Source: Oryzobacter faecalis
GTDB lineage: Bacteria > Actinomycetota > Actinomycetes > Actinomycetales > Dermatophilaceae
Assembly (NCBI RefSeq): GCF_046764005.1
Contig: NZ_JBKOFW010000001.1
Coordinates: 558,001-622,000 of the forward strand
Length of the DNA: 64,000 nucleotides
Direction: 5' to 3'
In this document: positions 17,412 through 26,335 of the stretch, one piece after another
Layout: each line of letters begins with the position of its first letter
How positions within the stretch are numbered: the stretch's first letter is position 1
Program-made: the position numbers and the translations under genes
The notes under the pieces: generated by a model
Told to the model about the DNA's origin: nothing
Database searches by the model: none
Seen by the model: only the letters and a program-made list of their open reading frames with translations

Positions 17412-17467
17412 TCACCGAACCTCGCGAGTGGCCCCCGATGTCGGGCGCCATCCGCGAGGTTCGGTGA
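17412..17467. repeat. Intergenic palindromic element, copy 2
   Basis: A 15-bp perfect inverted repeat (TCACCGAACCTCGCG at 17412-17426, complement at 17453-17467) continues with an A/C mismatch, a G/T pair, four pairs, one mismatch and four more pairs to a small loop. Length, loop size between main arms (26 bases) and mismatch position match the element at 10734-10787, and both arms share CGAAC. It lies 36 bases after the pseudouridine synthase stop and 85 bases before the dnaE -10, so it could also act as a terminator. Confidence 0.7.
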
Positions 17468-17552
17468 CCGTCGGCCACTGGCTGTGACGGGTGGGGCTCG
17501 ATGGGTGGCGCGACACGACCCCGACACGCCGAGGAGTGTCCCCGGCCCGACC

Positions 17553-17558
17553 TAGGAT
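17553..17558 (+). promoter_or_regulatory. -10 hexamer TAGGAT of a leaderless dnaE transcript
   Basis: TAGGAT ends eight bases before the ATG at 17567. No Shine-Dalgarno sequence fits between, which supports a leaderless mRNA and this start. Confidence 0.6.
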
Positions 17559-17566
17559 GGTCGGCG

Positions 17567-20500
17567 ATGTCCTCCCCGAACGCCCCGAGCCCCGCCCCGA
17601 CGACCAGCACGCCGAAGGGCTCGGACAGCTTCGTCCACCTCCACGTCCACACCGAGTACTCGATGCTCGACGGTGCGGCCCGCATCGGTGACCTGTTCAC
17701 CCGCGCGGCCGAGATGGGGATGCCGGCCCTCGCCACGACCGACCACGGGTACGTCTTCGGGGCGTACGAGTTCTGGAAGAAGGCGCAGGGCACGGGGGTC
17801 AAGCCGATCATCGGCGTCGAGGCCTACGTCACCCCCGGCACGCACCGCACCGACAAGACGCGGGTGAAGTGGGGGGACGAGCGCACCAGCCCCGGCGACG
17901 ACGTCTCGGGCTCGGGCGCCTACACCCACATGACGCTCCTGGCGCGCGACAACACCGGGCTGCACAACCTGTTCCGGATGGACAGCCAGGCCTCCCTCGA
18001 CCAGGTCTACGCGAAGTGGCCGCGCGTCGACCGCGAGCTCCTCGACCAGTACGGCAAGGGCCTCATCGCCACCACCGGCTGCCCGTCCGGCGAGGTCCAG
18101 ACGCGGATCCGGCTGGGGCAGTACGACCTCGCGAAGCAGGCGGCCTCCGACCTGCGCGACATCTTCGGTGCCGAGAACTTCTTCTGCGAGCTGATGGACC
18201 ACGGGCTCGACATCGAGCGCCGGGTCCAGAAGGACCTCCTGCGCCTCGCCCGCGAGCTCGGCCTGCCGCTCGTCGCGACCAACGACCTGCACTACACCAG
18301 CCCCGAGGACGCCAAGGCCCACTCCGCCCTGCTGTGCGTCCAGTCCGGCTCGACGATGATGGACCCGGGCCGCTTCAAGTTCGACGCCGACGACTTCTAC
18401 CTCAAGAGCCCGGCCGAGATGCGCCACACCTGGCGCGAGCTGCCCGAGGCCTGCGACAACACCCTGCTCATCGCCGAGATGTGCGACATCTCGTTCACCG
18501 AGGGCGAGGGCCGGTACATGCCGGTGTTCCCCTGCCCGCCCGGCGAGAACCCCGAGAGCTGGTTCGTCAAGGAGGTCCAGAAGGGCCTCCACGAGCGCTT
18601 CCCCGAAGGCGTCCCCGACTACGCCCAGAGGCAGGCCGAGTTCGAGACCGAGGTCATCGTCTCGAAGGGGTACGCGTCGTACTTCCTCGTCGTCGCCGAC
18701 TTCATCACCTGGGCCAAGGACAACGGCATCCGCGTCGGGCCCGGCCGTGGCTCGGGCGCGGGGTCGATGTGTGCCTACGCGATGAAGATCACCGACCTCG
18801 ACCCCGTTCCCCACGGCCTGATCTTCGAGCGGTTCCTCAACCCCGAGCGGATGTCGATGCCCGACTTCGACGTCGACTTCGACGAGCGTCGGCGCGGCGA
18901 GGTCATCCGCTACGTCACCGAGAAGTACGGCAGCGACCGGGTCGCCCAGATCGTCACCTACGGCACCATCAAGGCCAAGCAGGCCGTCAAGGACGCCGCC
19001 CGTGTCATGGGCCACCCCTTCGCCGTCGGCGAGCAGCTGACCAAGGCGATGCCCCCGGACGTCATGGGCAAGGGCGTCCCGCTCTCGGGCATCTACGACC
19101 CCCAGCACCCGCGCCACGGCGAGGGCAAGGAGTTCCGCGAGCTCGTCGCGTCCGAGGCGCACCTGCAGGAGGTCGTCGAGACCGCCAAGGGCCTCGAGGG
19201 CCTCAAGCGCCAGTGGGGCGTCCACGCCGCCGGCGTCATCATGAGCAGCGAGCCGCTCATCGACGTCATCCCGATCATGCGCCGCCTGCAGGACGGCCAG
19301 GTCATCACCCAGTTCGACTACCCGAGCTGCGAGTCGCTCGGCCTGGTGAAGATGGACTTCCTCGGGCTGCGCAACCTCACGATCCTCGACGACGCCATCG
19401 CCAACGTGAAGGCCAACCGGGGCGAGGACATCGACCTCGACGCGCTGTCGAAGGACATGACCGACAAGGCCACCTACGACCTGCTCTCGCGCGGGGACAC
19501 CCTCGGGGTGTTCCAGCTCGACGGCGGCGGCATGCGCACGCTGCTCAAGCTGATGCAGCCGGACAACTTCGAGGACATCTCGGCGGCCCTCGCGCTCTAC
19601 CGGCCGGGTCCGATGGGCGTCAACGCGCACACGAACTTCGCCCTGCGCAAGAACGGCAAGCAGGAGCTCATCCCGCTCGACCCGCAGCTGAAGGGCAAGC
19701 TCCAGCCGGAGATGGTCGAGGCCCTCGACCCCATCCTCGGGATGACCTACGGCCTGGTGATCTACCAGGAGCAGGTCATGGAGATCGCCCAGAAGCTCGC
19801 GGGCTACACCCTCGGCAACGCCGACCTCCTCCGGCGCGCGATGGGCAAGAAGAAGAAGGAGGTCCTCGACAAGGAGTACGTGCCGTTCTCCGAGGGCATG
19901 AAGGCCAACGGCTACACCGAGGCCTCGATCGCGGCGCTGTGGGGCGTCCTCGTCCCCTTCTCCGACTACGCGTTCAACAAGGCCCACACCGCCGCCTACG
20001 GGCTCGTCTCGTACTGGACCGGCTACCTCAAGGCCAACTACCCGGCCGAGTACATGGCGGCCCTGCTCACCAGCGTCGGCGACGACAAGGACAAGTCGGC
20101 GCTCTACCTCGGTGAGTGCCGGCGCATGGGCATCAAGGTGCTGCCCCCGGACGTCAACGACTCGATCGGTCCGTTCGCGGCCGTCGGTACCGACATCCGG
20201 TTCGGGCTCAACGCGATTCGCAACGTGGGCCAGAACGTCGTCGACGAGATCATCGCCGCCCGCGAGGAGAAGGGCCGCTTCACCTCGTTCCGCGACTTCA
20301 TGTCGAAGGTGCCCGCGGTGGTCTGCAACAAGCGCACCATCGAGTCGCTCATCAAGGGCGGCGCGTTCGACGGGCTGGCCGAGACGCGCATGGGCCTGCT
20401 GCGCGTCCACGAGGAGTACGTCGACGCGTTCGTCGCGGTCAAGCGACAGGAGGCCATCGGCCAGGACAGCCTCTTCGGCTCGTTCGGCGACGACGGTGGC

Positions 20501-21190
20501 TCGGGCGGTGGCGGCGACCTCATGGGGCTCGCGCCCGTCCCCGGCGTCGAGTGGGACAAGTCGACGCTGCTGTCCTTCGAGCGCGAGATGCTCGGCCTCT
20601 ACGTCTCCGACCACCCCCTGTTCGGCGTCGAGCACGTCCTCACGGCGCACGCCGACACCCAGATCGCCGCCCTCACCGCCGACGAGGGCGGACGCCCGGA
20701 GGGGTCGATGGTGACCATCGCCGGCCTCATCACCGGCCTGCAGGTCAAGCGCACGAAGAAGGGCGACCTCTGGGCCATCGCGACGGTCGAGGACCTCGCC
20801 GGCTCCATCGAGTGCCTGTTCTTCCCGAGCTCGTACATGGCGGTCGGCCCGATGCTCCAGCAGGACACCGTGGCCGTCGTGCGGGGCAAGGTCAACCGGC
20901 GCGACGACTCGGTGTCGATCTACGCCCAAGAGCTCACCCTGCCCGACGTCAGCGAGGGTCCGCGCGGGCCCGTCGTCGTGACGATGGACACCGTGCGCGC
21001 CACGACCCAGCGGATCGAGGAGCTCAAGGGCGTCCTCACCAACCACCCGGGCACGACGGAGGTGCACCTGCGCCTCGTCAAGCCCGGCCGCACGGTCGAG
21101 GTCCGCCTCGACCCGGCCTACCGGGTCAACGCCACCGAGGCGCTCTTCGGCGACCTCAAGGTCCTCCTCGGTCCCCGCTGCCTCACCTGA
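17567..21190 (+). CDS. dnaE: DnaE, DNA polymerase III alpha subunit
   Basis: DnaE is the replicative polymerase. The 1207-residue protein starts with a PHP domain (VHLHVHTEYSMLDGAARI at about residue 25; TTDHGYVFGAYEF), which in actinobacteria supplies the 3'-5' proofreading activity. The polymerase core has GPGRGSGAGSMCAYAM, the catalytic PDFDVDFDERRRGEVIRY and VHAAGVIMSSEPL. The helix-hairpin-helix region follows, and near residue 1055 an OB-fold domain (TIAGLITGLQVKRTKKGD). The ATG at 17567 gives a normal N-terminus just after a -10 hexamer; the longer open frame is rejected. Length and domain order fit DnaE1 rather than the error-prone DnaE2. Confidence 0.96.
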   Translation: MSSPNAPSPAPTTSTPKGSDSFVHLHVHTEYSMLDGAARIGDLFTRAAEMGMPALATTDHGYVFGAYEFWKKAQGTGVKPIIGVEAYVTPGTHRTDKTRVKWGDERTSPGDDVSGSGAYTHMTLLARDNTGLHNLFRMDSQASLDQVYAKWPRVDRELLDQYGKGLIATTGCPSGEVQTRIRLGQYDLAKQAASDLRDIFGAENFFCELMDHGLDIERRVQKDLLRLARELGLPLVATNDLHYTSPEDAKAHSALLCVQSGSTMMDPGRFKFDADDFYLKSPAEMRHTWRELPEACDNTLLIAEMCDISFTEGEGRYMPVFPCPPGENPESWFVKEVQKGLHERFPEGVPDYAQRQAEFETEVIVSKGYASYFLVVADFITWAKDNGIRVGPGRGSGAGSMCAYAMKITDLDPVPHGLIFERFLNPERMSMPDFDVDFDERRRGEVIRYVTEKYGSDRVAQIVTYGTIKAKQAVKDAARVMGHPFAVGEQLTKAMPPDVMGKGVPLSGIYDPQHPRHGEGKEFRELVASEAHLQEVVETAKGLEGLKRQWGVHAAGVIMSSEPLIDVIPIMRRLQDGQVITQFDYPSCESLGLVKMDFLGLRNLTILDDAIANVKANRGEDIDLDALSKDMTDKATYDLLSRGDTLGVFQLDGGGMRTLLKLMQPDNFEDISAALALYRPGPMGVNAHTNFALRKNGKQELIPLDPQLKGKLQPEMVEALDPILGMTYGLVIYQEQVMEIAQKLAGYTLGNADLLRRAMGKKKKEVLDKEYVPFSEGMKANGYTEASIAALWGVLVPFSDYAFNKAHTAAYGLVSYWTGYLKANYPAEYMAALLTSVGDDKDKSALYLGECRRMGIKVLPPDVNDSIGPFAAVGTDIRFGLNAIRNVGQNVVDEIIAAREEKGRFTSFRDFMSKVPAVVCNKRTIESLIKGGAFDGLAETRMGLLRVHEEYVDAFVAVKRQEAIGQDSLFGSFGDDGGSGGGGDLMGLAPVPGVEWDKSTLLSFEREMLGLYVSDHPLFGVEHVLTAHADTQIAALTADEGGRPEGSMVTIAGLITGLQVKRTKKGDLWAIATVEDLAGSIECLFFPSSYMAVGPMLQQDTVAVVRGKVNRRDDSVSIYAQELTLPDVSEGPRGPVVVTMDTVRATTQRIEELKGVLTNHPGTTEVHLRLVKPGRTVEVRLDPAYRVNATEALFGDLKVLLGPRCLT

Positions 21191-21224
21191 GCCAGGACCC
21201 GTGGTGGACACGCCGCGGATGGCA

Positions 21225-21242
21225 GGTCACGCCCGCGTGACC
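21225..21242 (+). terminator. Weak hairpin after dnaE
   Basis: Arms GGTCACG (21225-21231) and CGTGACC (21236-21242) enclose four bases, 35 bases after the dnaE stop. It may end dnaE transcription or be a regulatory palindrome upstream of the nucleotidase promoter. Confidence 0.35.
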
Positions 21243-21290
21243 AGTGGATTTCCGGCGTTTCGCACCCTTCCTCCCGGGGAGATGTGCGCC

Positions 21291-21296
21291 TATGGT
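21291..21296 (+). promoter_or_regulatory. Candidate -10 (TATGGT) for the exported nucleotidase
   Basis: TATGGT lies 29 bases upstream of the ATG at 21326. The transcript would have a short leader with a strong AAGGAGAG ribosome site, in contrast to the leaderless neighbours. Confidence 0.45.
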
Positions 21297-21325
21297 GTGC
21301 CTGCCTGACCCACCAAGGAGAGACC

Positions 21326-23062
21326 ATGACCACAACGCATCGGCGCGTCCTCGTCGCCGGTATCGCGGCCACCACCCTCGGGGTGCTCGCCGCGGGGTCG
21401 CCCGCGACGGCGGCCGACTGGAAGAACGCCGTGACCCAGCGGGGGAACCAGAACCTCACGACGGTCCAGCTGCTGTCGTTCAACGACTACCACGGCAACC
21501 TCGAGGCCCTGCCCTCGATGCAGCTCGCCGCCGATGTCGACCCCGCCCGCACGGTGGCCGGCGGCGCCGAGAACCTGTCGACCAAGCTCTCCGAGCTGCG
21601 GGCCAAGGTCGGCGACGCGAACAGCCTCACCGTCACCGCCGGCGACCTCATCGGTGGCTCGGCCTTCATCTCGGGCATGTTCCACGACGAGCCGTCCGTC
21701 GAGTCGCTCAACGCCATGGGCCTGGACGTCAGCGGCGTCGGCAACCACGAGTTCGACGAGGGTACGGCCGAGCTGCTGCGCATGCAGAACGGCGGCTGCC
21801 ACCCGGTCGACGGCTGCTACTTCCCCGACGAGCCCTACCTCGGCGCCGACTTCCAGTGGCTCGCCGCCAACGTCGTCCGCAAGGCCAACGGCCAGCCGCT
21901 CCTGCCCGCGACGTCGGTGAAGACCATCGCCGGGCAGAAGGTCGGCTTCATCGGGATGACCCTCGAGGAGACCCCGACCCTCGTCAACCCGTCGGGCGTG
22001 TCCAGCGTGGAGTTCAAGGACGAGGTCCAGACGGCCAACGCGCAGGCGGCCCTGCTCAAGCAGCAGGGCGTCAAGGCGATCGTCGTCCTGCTCCACGAGG
22101 GCGGGATGAACCCGGGCACCTACAACTCGTGCACGGGCATCTCGGACCCCATCGCGACGATGGCGACCCAGTTCAGCCCGGAGATCGACCAGATCATCAC
22201 CGGTCACACCCACGACCCCTACGTGTGCTCGATCCCGGACCCGGCCGGCCAGCCGCGCCTCGTCACGAGCACCGCGGCCCAGGGCATGGTCGTCACCGAG
22301 ACCTCGCTCGTCATCAACAAGAAGAGCGGAGAGGTCGACCGCTCGCGCACCCGGGCGACGAACCACCTCGTCCCGCAGTCGCTGGCCAACGACCCGGTGC
22401 AGACCGAGATCATCGCCAAGTGGAACACCCTGGCGGGCCCGCTCAAGTCGCAGGTCGTCGGCACGCACACCGAGCCCATCACCGGCGACTCCAACGGCAA
22501 CCGCGGCATCGAGACCCCGATGGCCGACCTCGTGGCCGACGCGATCCTCGACAACACCGAGGGAATCGGCGCCCAGATCGGGCTGATGAACGTCGGTGGC
22601 GTCCGGGCCAGCCTCAACGCCATCAAGTACGGCGAGCAGGAGGGCGAGATCACCTACGCGGAGGCGTTCGACATCGCGCCGTTCGGCAACGTGTACGTGG
22701 CGCTCGACCTCACCGGCGCCCAGCTCAAGGCGGTCCTCGAGCAGCAGTTCGTCTCGACCCGATCGCGCCAGATGCTGGCCCTGGGTGTCTCCGACGGCTT
22801 CTCGTACACCTGGGACCCGTCCCAGCCCGAGGGGTCGAAGGTCGTCGCGTCCACGCTCATGCTCGACGGCAACCCGATCGCGCCCACCGACGTCGTCCGG
22901 GTCGGCACGCTGAACTTCCTCGCCGACGGCGGCGACAGCTTCACCGCCTTCTCGGCCGGGACGAACCGCGTCGGTGGCAGCGGTGACCTCGAGGGCCTGG
23001 TCAAGTACTTCCAGACCCACCCCGCGCTCACCGCTCCGCCCAGCCGCGTCGCCGGTCTCTGA
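21326..23062 (+). CDS. Exported 5'-nucleotidase/UshA-family metallophosphoesterase
   Basis: The 578-residue protein starts with a Sec signal (TTTHRRVLVAGIAATTLGVL, cut probably after PATA). The catalytic domain has the calcineurin-like metal motifs LLSFNDYHGNLE, VGNHEFDEG and ITGHTHDPY. The C-terminal 5'-nucleotidase domain has NVGGVRASLNAI and FGNVYVALDLTG. Such enzymes hydrolyse extracellular nucleotides to nucleosides and phosphate, or act on related phosphodiesters. There is no LPXTG motif or C-terminal membrane span, so it is probably secreted or loosely attached. AAGGAG precedes the ATG. A strong terminator follows. Exact substrate is not readable from sequence. Confidence 0.88.
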   Translation: MTTTHRRVLVAGIAATTLGVLAAGSPATAADWKNAVTQRGNQNLTTVQLLSFNDYHGNLEALPSMQLAADVDPARTVAGGAENLSTKLSELRAKVGDANSLTVTAGDLIGGSAFISGMFHDEPSVESLNAMGLDVSGVGNHEFDEGTAELLRMQNGGCHPVDGCYFPDEPYLGADFQWLAANVVRKANGQPLLPATSVKTIAGQKVGFIGMTLEETPTLVNPSGVSSVEFKDEVQTANAQAALLKQQGVKAIVVLLHEGGMNPGTYNSCTGISDPIATMATQFSPEIDQIITGHTHDPYVCSIPDPAGQPRLVTSTAAQGMVVTETSLVINKKSGEVDRSRTRATNHLVPQSLANDPVQTEIIAKWNTLAGPLKSQVVGTHTEPITGDSNGNRGIETPMADLVADAILDNTEGIGAQIGLMNVGGVRASLNAIKYGEQEGEITYAEAFDIAPFGNVYVALDLTGAQLKAVLEQQFVSTRSRQMLALGVSDGFSYTWDPSQPEGSKVVASTLMLDGNPIAPTDVVRVGTLNFLADGGDSFTAFSAGTNRVGGSGDLEGLVKYFQTHPALTAPPSRVAGL

Positions 23063-23081
23063 CCGTCTCCGGCCGACACCA

Positions 23082-23117
23082 GCGAGGGCCGCACCCCAGC
23101 CGGGGTGCGGCCCTCGC
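23082..23117 (+). terminator. Hairpin terminator after the nucleotidase gene
   Basis: A perfect 16-bp stem (23082-23097 with 23102-23117) with a 4-base loop starts 19 bases after the stop codon and lies before the next promoter. Confidence 0.8.
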
Positions 23118-23139
23118 CGCGTCACATGGGGGCCCGACA

Positions 23140-23145
23140 TAGGGT
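23140..23145 (+). promoter_or_regulatory. -10 hexamer TAGGGT of a leaderless oligopeptidase transcript
   Basis: TAGGGT ends six bases before the GTG at 23152, fixing that GTG as the likely start. Confidence 0.6.
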
Positions 23146-23151
23146 GACCGT

Positions 23152-25272
23152 GTGCCGAGCCCCACCGCCCCGAGCCCCGAGCGCCGCCCCCACGTCCGCG
23201 AGCACCACGGCCACCGGTTCGAGGACCCGTACGCGTGGATGAAGGACCTCGAGGACCCGGGTCTGCTCGCCCATCTCGAGGCCGAGAACGCCTACGCCGA
23301 GGCCCGCACCGAGCACCTCGCGCCGCTGCGCCGGCGGCTCTTCGAGGAGATCCGCAGCCGGGTCAAGGAGACCGACCTGTCGGTGCCGGTGGCCAGCGGC
23401 CCGTGGTGGTACTACTCGCGCACCGAGGAGGGGAAGCAGTACGCCGCGCAGGTGCGCGCGCCCCGCACCGACGCGACCCGCCCCGATCCCGACGCCGATG
23501 CGGTGCCGGGCGAGCAGGTCGTCGTCGACGGCAACGTCGAGGCCGGCGACAGCGAGTTCTTCTCGATGGGCGCCCTCACCGTCAGCCACGACCACCGCGT
23601 CGTCGCGTTCTCCGTCGACACCGAGGGCGACGAGCGCTTCGACCTCACCGTCCGGGTCGTCGAGACCGGCGAGGTCCTCGACACCGCGCTCACCGGCATC
23701 GGGTACGGCGCCGAGCTGAGCCGCGAGGGGGCGTTCGTGTTCTACACCCGCGTCGACGAGGCGTGGCGCCCCTACCAGCTGTGGCGCCACCGGGTCGGAA
23801 CGGACGCCGCCGAGGACGTCCTGCTCCACCAGGAGGACGACGAGCGGTTCTGGATGGGCGTCTCCTCCAGCCGCGACGAGCGCTACCTCGTCCTCGGGCT
23901 CGGGTCGAAGACGACGAGCGAGGTGCACCTGCTCGACCTGTCGGACCCGGAGGGGGACTGGCGCGTCGTGGCACCGCGCCGCGAGGGCATCGAGTACGAC
24001 GTCGAGCCGGCCGGTGACCGGCTGCTGGTCGTCCACAACACCGACACCCCGGACGCCGACCTCGCGTGGACACCCCTGGACGCCACGAGCCACGAGCAGT
24101 GGGTCCCGATGCTCCGCTCCGGCGAGGGCGAGCGCTTCGTCTCGGTCGACGCCTTCGACCGTGCGACCGTCCTGTCCCTGCGCGCAGGTGGCCTCACCGC
24201 CCTGCGGGTCCTGCCCCGCGACCCCTCCGCCGAGTCCGGGCACGGCACCGCGTGGGACGTCGAGGTCGACCAGCCGGTGCACAGCATCGGGCTCGGCGAC
24301 AACCCCGAGCCCGACCAGGACGCCATCCAGGTCGTCCTTGAGTCGTGGACGACCCCCCGGTCGGTCCTCGACGTCGACCTCGCGACCGGGGAGCGGACCC
24401 TGCTGAAGCAGCAGCCCGTCCTCGGCGACTTCGACGCCGCGAACTACGTCGAGCACCGCGAGTGGGCCACCTCCGCGGACGGGACGCAGGTGCCCGTCTC
24501 GGTCGTGCGCCGGGTCGGCGTCGAGCCGGACGGGAGCGCCCCCGGGGTCGTCACGGCCTACGGCTCCTACGAGATCTCCTCCGACCCCTACTTCTCCGTC
24601 GCCCGGCTCAGCCTGCTCGACCGCGGGGTCGTCTTCGCGGTCGCCCACGTCCGCGGCGGCGGGGAGATGGGGCGCGGCTGGTACGACGACGGCAAGCTCG
24701 GCGCGAAGCCCAACACGTTCAGCGACACCCTCGCGGCGGTCGACCACCTCGTCGAGGCCGGCTGGATCGCGCACGACCGCGTCGGGCTCGAAGGCGGTTC
24801 CGCCGGTGGGCTGCTCGTCGGGGCGGTGCTGAACCTCGCCCCCGAGCGGTTCCGCGTGGCGCACGCGGCCGTGCCCTTCGTCGACGCCCTGACGACGATG
24901 CTCCAGCCCGACCTGCCGCTGACCGTGGGGGAGTGGGAGGAGTGGGGCAACCCCCTCGCCGACCCCGAGGCCTACGAGGCGATGCGCGCCTACGCCCCCT
25001 ACGAGAACGTCCGGGCGGCCGACTACCCCGCGGTGCTCGCGACCTCGAGCCTGCACGACACGCGGGTCTACGTCACCGAGCCGGCGAAGTGGGTGACGAG
25101 GCTGCGCGAGGTCGTCACGAGCGACCCGGACACCCGACCGGTGTTGCTGCGCACCGAGATGTCCGCCGGGCACGGTGGTCGCAGCGGCCGGTACGCGGCG
25201 TGGGAGCAGATCGCGTGGGAGTGGGCGTTCGTCCTCGACCAGCTCGGCGCGACCGAGCGCATCGACGGCTGA
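23152..25272 (+). CDS. S9 family prolyl oligopeptidase (oligopeptidase B-like)
   Basis: A 706-residue cytoplasmic serine peptidase with no signal peptide. The N-terminal part has the family opener HGHRFEDPYAWMKDLEDP, then a beta-propeller to about residue 430. The C-terminal alpha/beta hydrolase domain has YGSYEISSDPYFS, AHVRGGGEMGRGWYDDGK, the nucleophile in GLEGGSAGGLL, the Asp region SLHDTRVYVTEPAKW and the His in GHGGRSGRY. The order and motif HVRGGGEMG are those of protease II (oligopeptidase B), which cleaves short peptides after basic residues, rather than strict prolyl endopeptidase; the specificity is inferred. It starts leaderless from GTG. Confidence 0.9.
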   Translation: MPSPTAPSPERRPHVREHHGHRFEDPYAWMKDLEDPGLLAHLEAENAYAEARTEHLAPLRRRLFEEIRSRVKETDLSVPVASGPWWYYSRTEEGKQYAAQVRAPRTDATRPDPDADAVPGEQVVVDGNVEAGDSEFFSMGALTVSHDHRVVAFSVDTEGDERFDLTVRVVETGEVLDTALTGIGYGAELSREGAFVFYTRVDEAWRPYQLWRHRVGTDAAEDVLLHQEDDERFWMGVSSSRDERYLVLGLGSKTTSEVHLLDLSDPEGDWRVVAPRREGIEYDVEPAGDRLLVVHNTDTPDADLAWTPLDATSHEQWVPMLRSGEGERFVSVDAFDRATVLSLRAGGLTALRVLPRDPSAESGHGTAWDVEVDQPVHSIGLGDNPEPDQDAIQVVLESWTTPRSVLDVDLATGERTLLKQQPVLGDFDAANYVEHREWATSADGTQVPVSVVRRVGVEPDGSAPGVVTAYGSYEISSDPYFSVARLSLLDRGVVFAVAHVRGGGEMGRGWYDDGKLGAKPNTFSDTLAAVDHLVEAGWIAHDRVGLEGGSAGGLLVGAVLNLAPERFRVAHAAVPFVDALTTMLQPDLPLTVGEWEEWGNPLADPEAYEAMRAYAPYENVRAADYPAVLATSSLHDTRVYVTEPAKWVTRLREVVTSDPDTRPVLLRTEMSAGHGGRSGRYAAWEQIAWEWAFVLDQLGATERIDG

Positions 25273-25299
25273 CGAGCCGCGCGCCAGGCCGACCCCCGC

Positions 25300-26160
25300 T
25301 CAGCGCACCACGAGGATGGGGGCGTGGCTGCGGCCCATGAGCTGCAGCGCCGTCGAGCCGACGTGCAGGCCCTCGAAGCCGCCCGAGCCGCGACTTCCGA
25401 CGACGAGCAGCTCGGCGCCCTCGCTGTGGTCGACGAGCGCCTTGCCCGGCTCGCCGCGCACGACCTCGAGGCCGACCTTGACCCCCGGTCGCTCGGCGCG
25501 CCGCGAGGCCAGGGCTCGCTCGACCGAGGCCTCGAGGTCGGCCTCGTACTTCGACCAGCTCGACTCCGCGGACAGGGTGGGATCCGCGGCCCCGCGTGGC
25601 TGCCACACGTGGACGATCTCGAGGGACGCCCGGCGCAGCGCGGCCTCGTCGAACGCGGCCGCGAGGGCCTTGAGGGAGGGCTTGGAGCCGTCGACGCCGA
25701 CGACGACGCGCCCGCCCTCCTGCGCGGCCGGGGCCGACTCGTGGCCGACGACGAGCACCGGGCAGCGGGCGTGCGTGACGACCTGCATCGCCACCGCGCC
25801 GACGCTCGCGCGGCTGAGGACGCCGTGACCCATCGCGCCGACGACGACGAGCGCGGCGGTGCGCGAGGCGTCGACGAGGGCCTGGCTGGCGAAGCCGTCG
25901 CGGACGAGGGTCGTCACCGTGAGGGAGGGGTCGACGGCGTGCGCCCTCGCGACGCCGTCGTCGAGGAGGCGCTTCGCGAGGCGGTCGACCTCGGCCCGGT
26001 CGGCCCCGCCGCCGAACCCGAGGATCGGGAGGTCGGCCGCGAAGGCGTGGAGGACGACGAGGTCGAGCCCTCGCGCGCTCGCGACCCGCGCGGCGTGCGA
26101 GACGGCAGCGGCGCCGAGCGCCGAGCCGTCGACCCCGACGACGACACGAGATCCGGCCAT
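25300..26160 (-). CDS. Universal stress protein, two UspA domains
   Basis: The 286-residue protein has two tandem UspA domains. Domain 1 starts VVVGVDGSALGAAAV and ends VVGAMGHGVLSRASVG with CPVLVV; domain 2 starts VVVGVDGSKPSLKAL and ends VVGSRGSGGFEGLHVG with APILVV. The G-2x-G-9x-G(S/T) motif of ATP-binding Usp proteins is complete in both. Such proteins are made in stress or growth arrest; the molecular role is unclear. The ATG at 26160 has a strong GGAGGAA ribosome site, so longer readings are rejected. It is convergent with the oligopeptidase gene, 27 bases apart. A second tandem Usp gene lies at 43837. Confidence 0.9.
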   Translation of the reverse strand: MAGSRVVVGVDGSALGAAAVSHAARVASARGLDLVVLHAFAADLPILGFGGGADRAEVDRLAKRLLDDGVARAHAVDPSLTVTTLVRDGFASQALVDASRTAALVVVGAMGHGVLSRASVGAVAMQVVTHARCPVLVVGHESAPAAQEGGRVVVGVDGSKPSLKALAAAFDEAALRRASLEIVHVWQPRGAADPTLSAESSWSKYEADLEASVERALASRRAERPGVKVGLEVVRGEPGKALVDHSEGAELLVVGSRGSGGFEGLHVGSTALQLMGRSHAPILVVR

Positions 26161-26335
26161 GGGAGTTCCTCCGATCGCGAGGGTCGCGGCGGCGGGCACG
26201 CCAAGGGCGGTGTGGCGGTTGACGTCTCCGTCGTCGTGGGGCCGGGAGGCCCCACCCCTCGACCGTGGCACGACCGGTCCTGCGGCGCAAGGGCATCCGC
26301 GTGGCGGCCCGAGGACGACGGGTCGCCGGTCCGGC

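Noticed and set aside
17552..21211. A 1219-codon open frame on the minus strand opposite dnaE
   Set aside because: It is fully antisense to dnaE, whose motifs are complete. Long antisense frames are expected in such GC-rich DNA, and the product is Arg/Val/Asp-rich with no recognisable domain.
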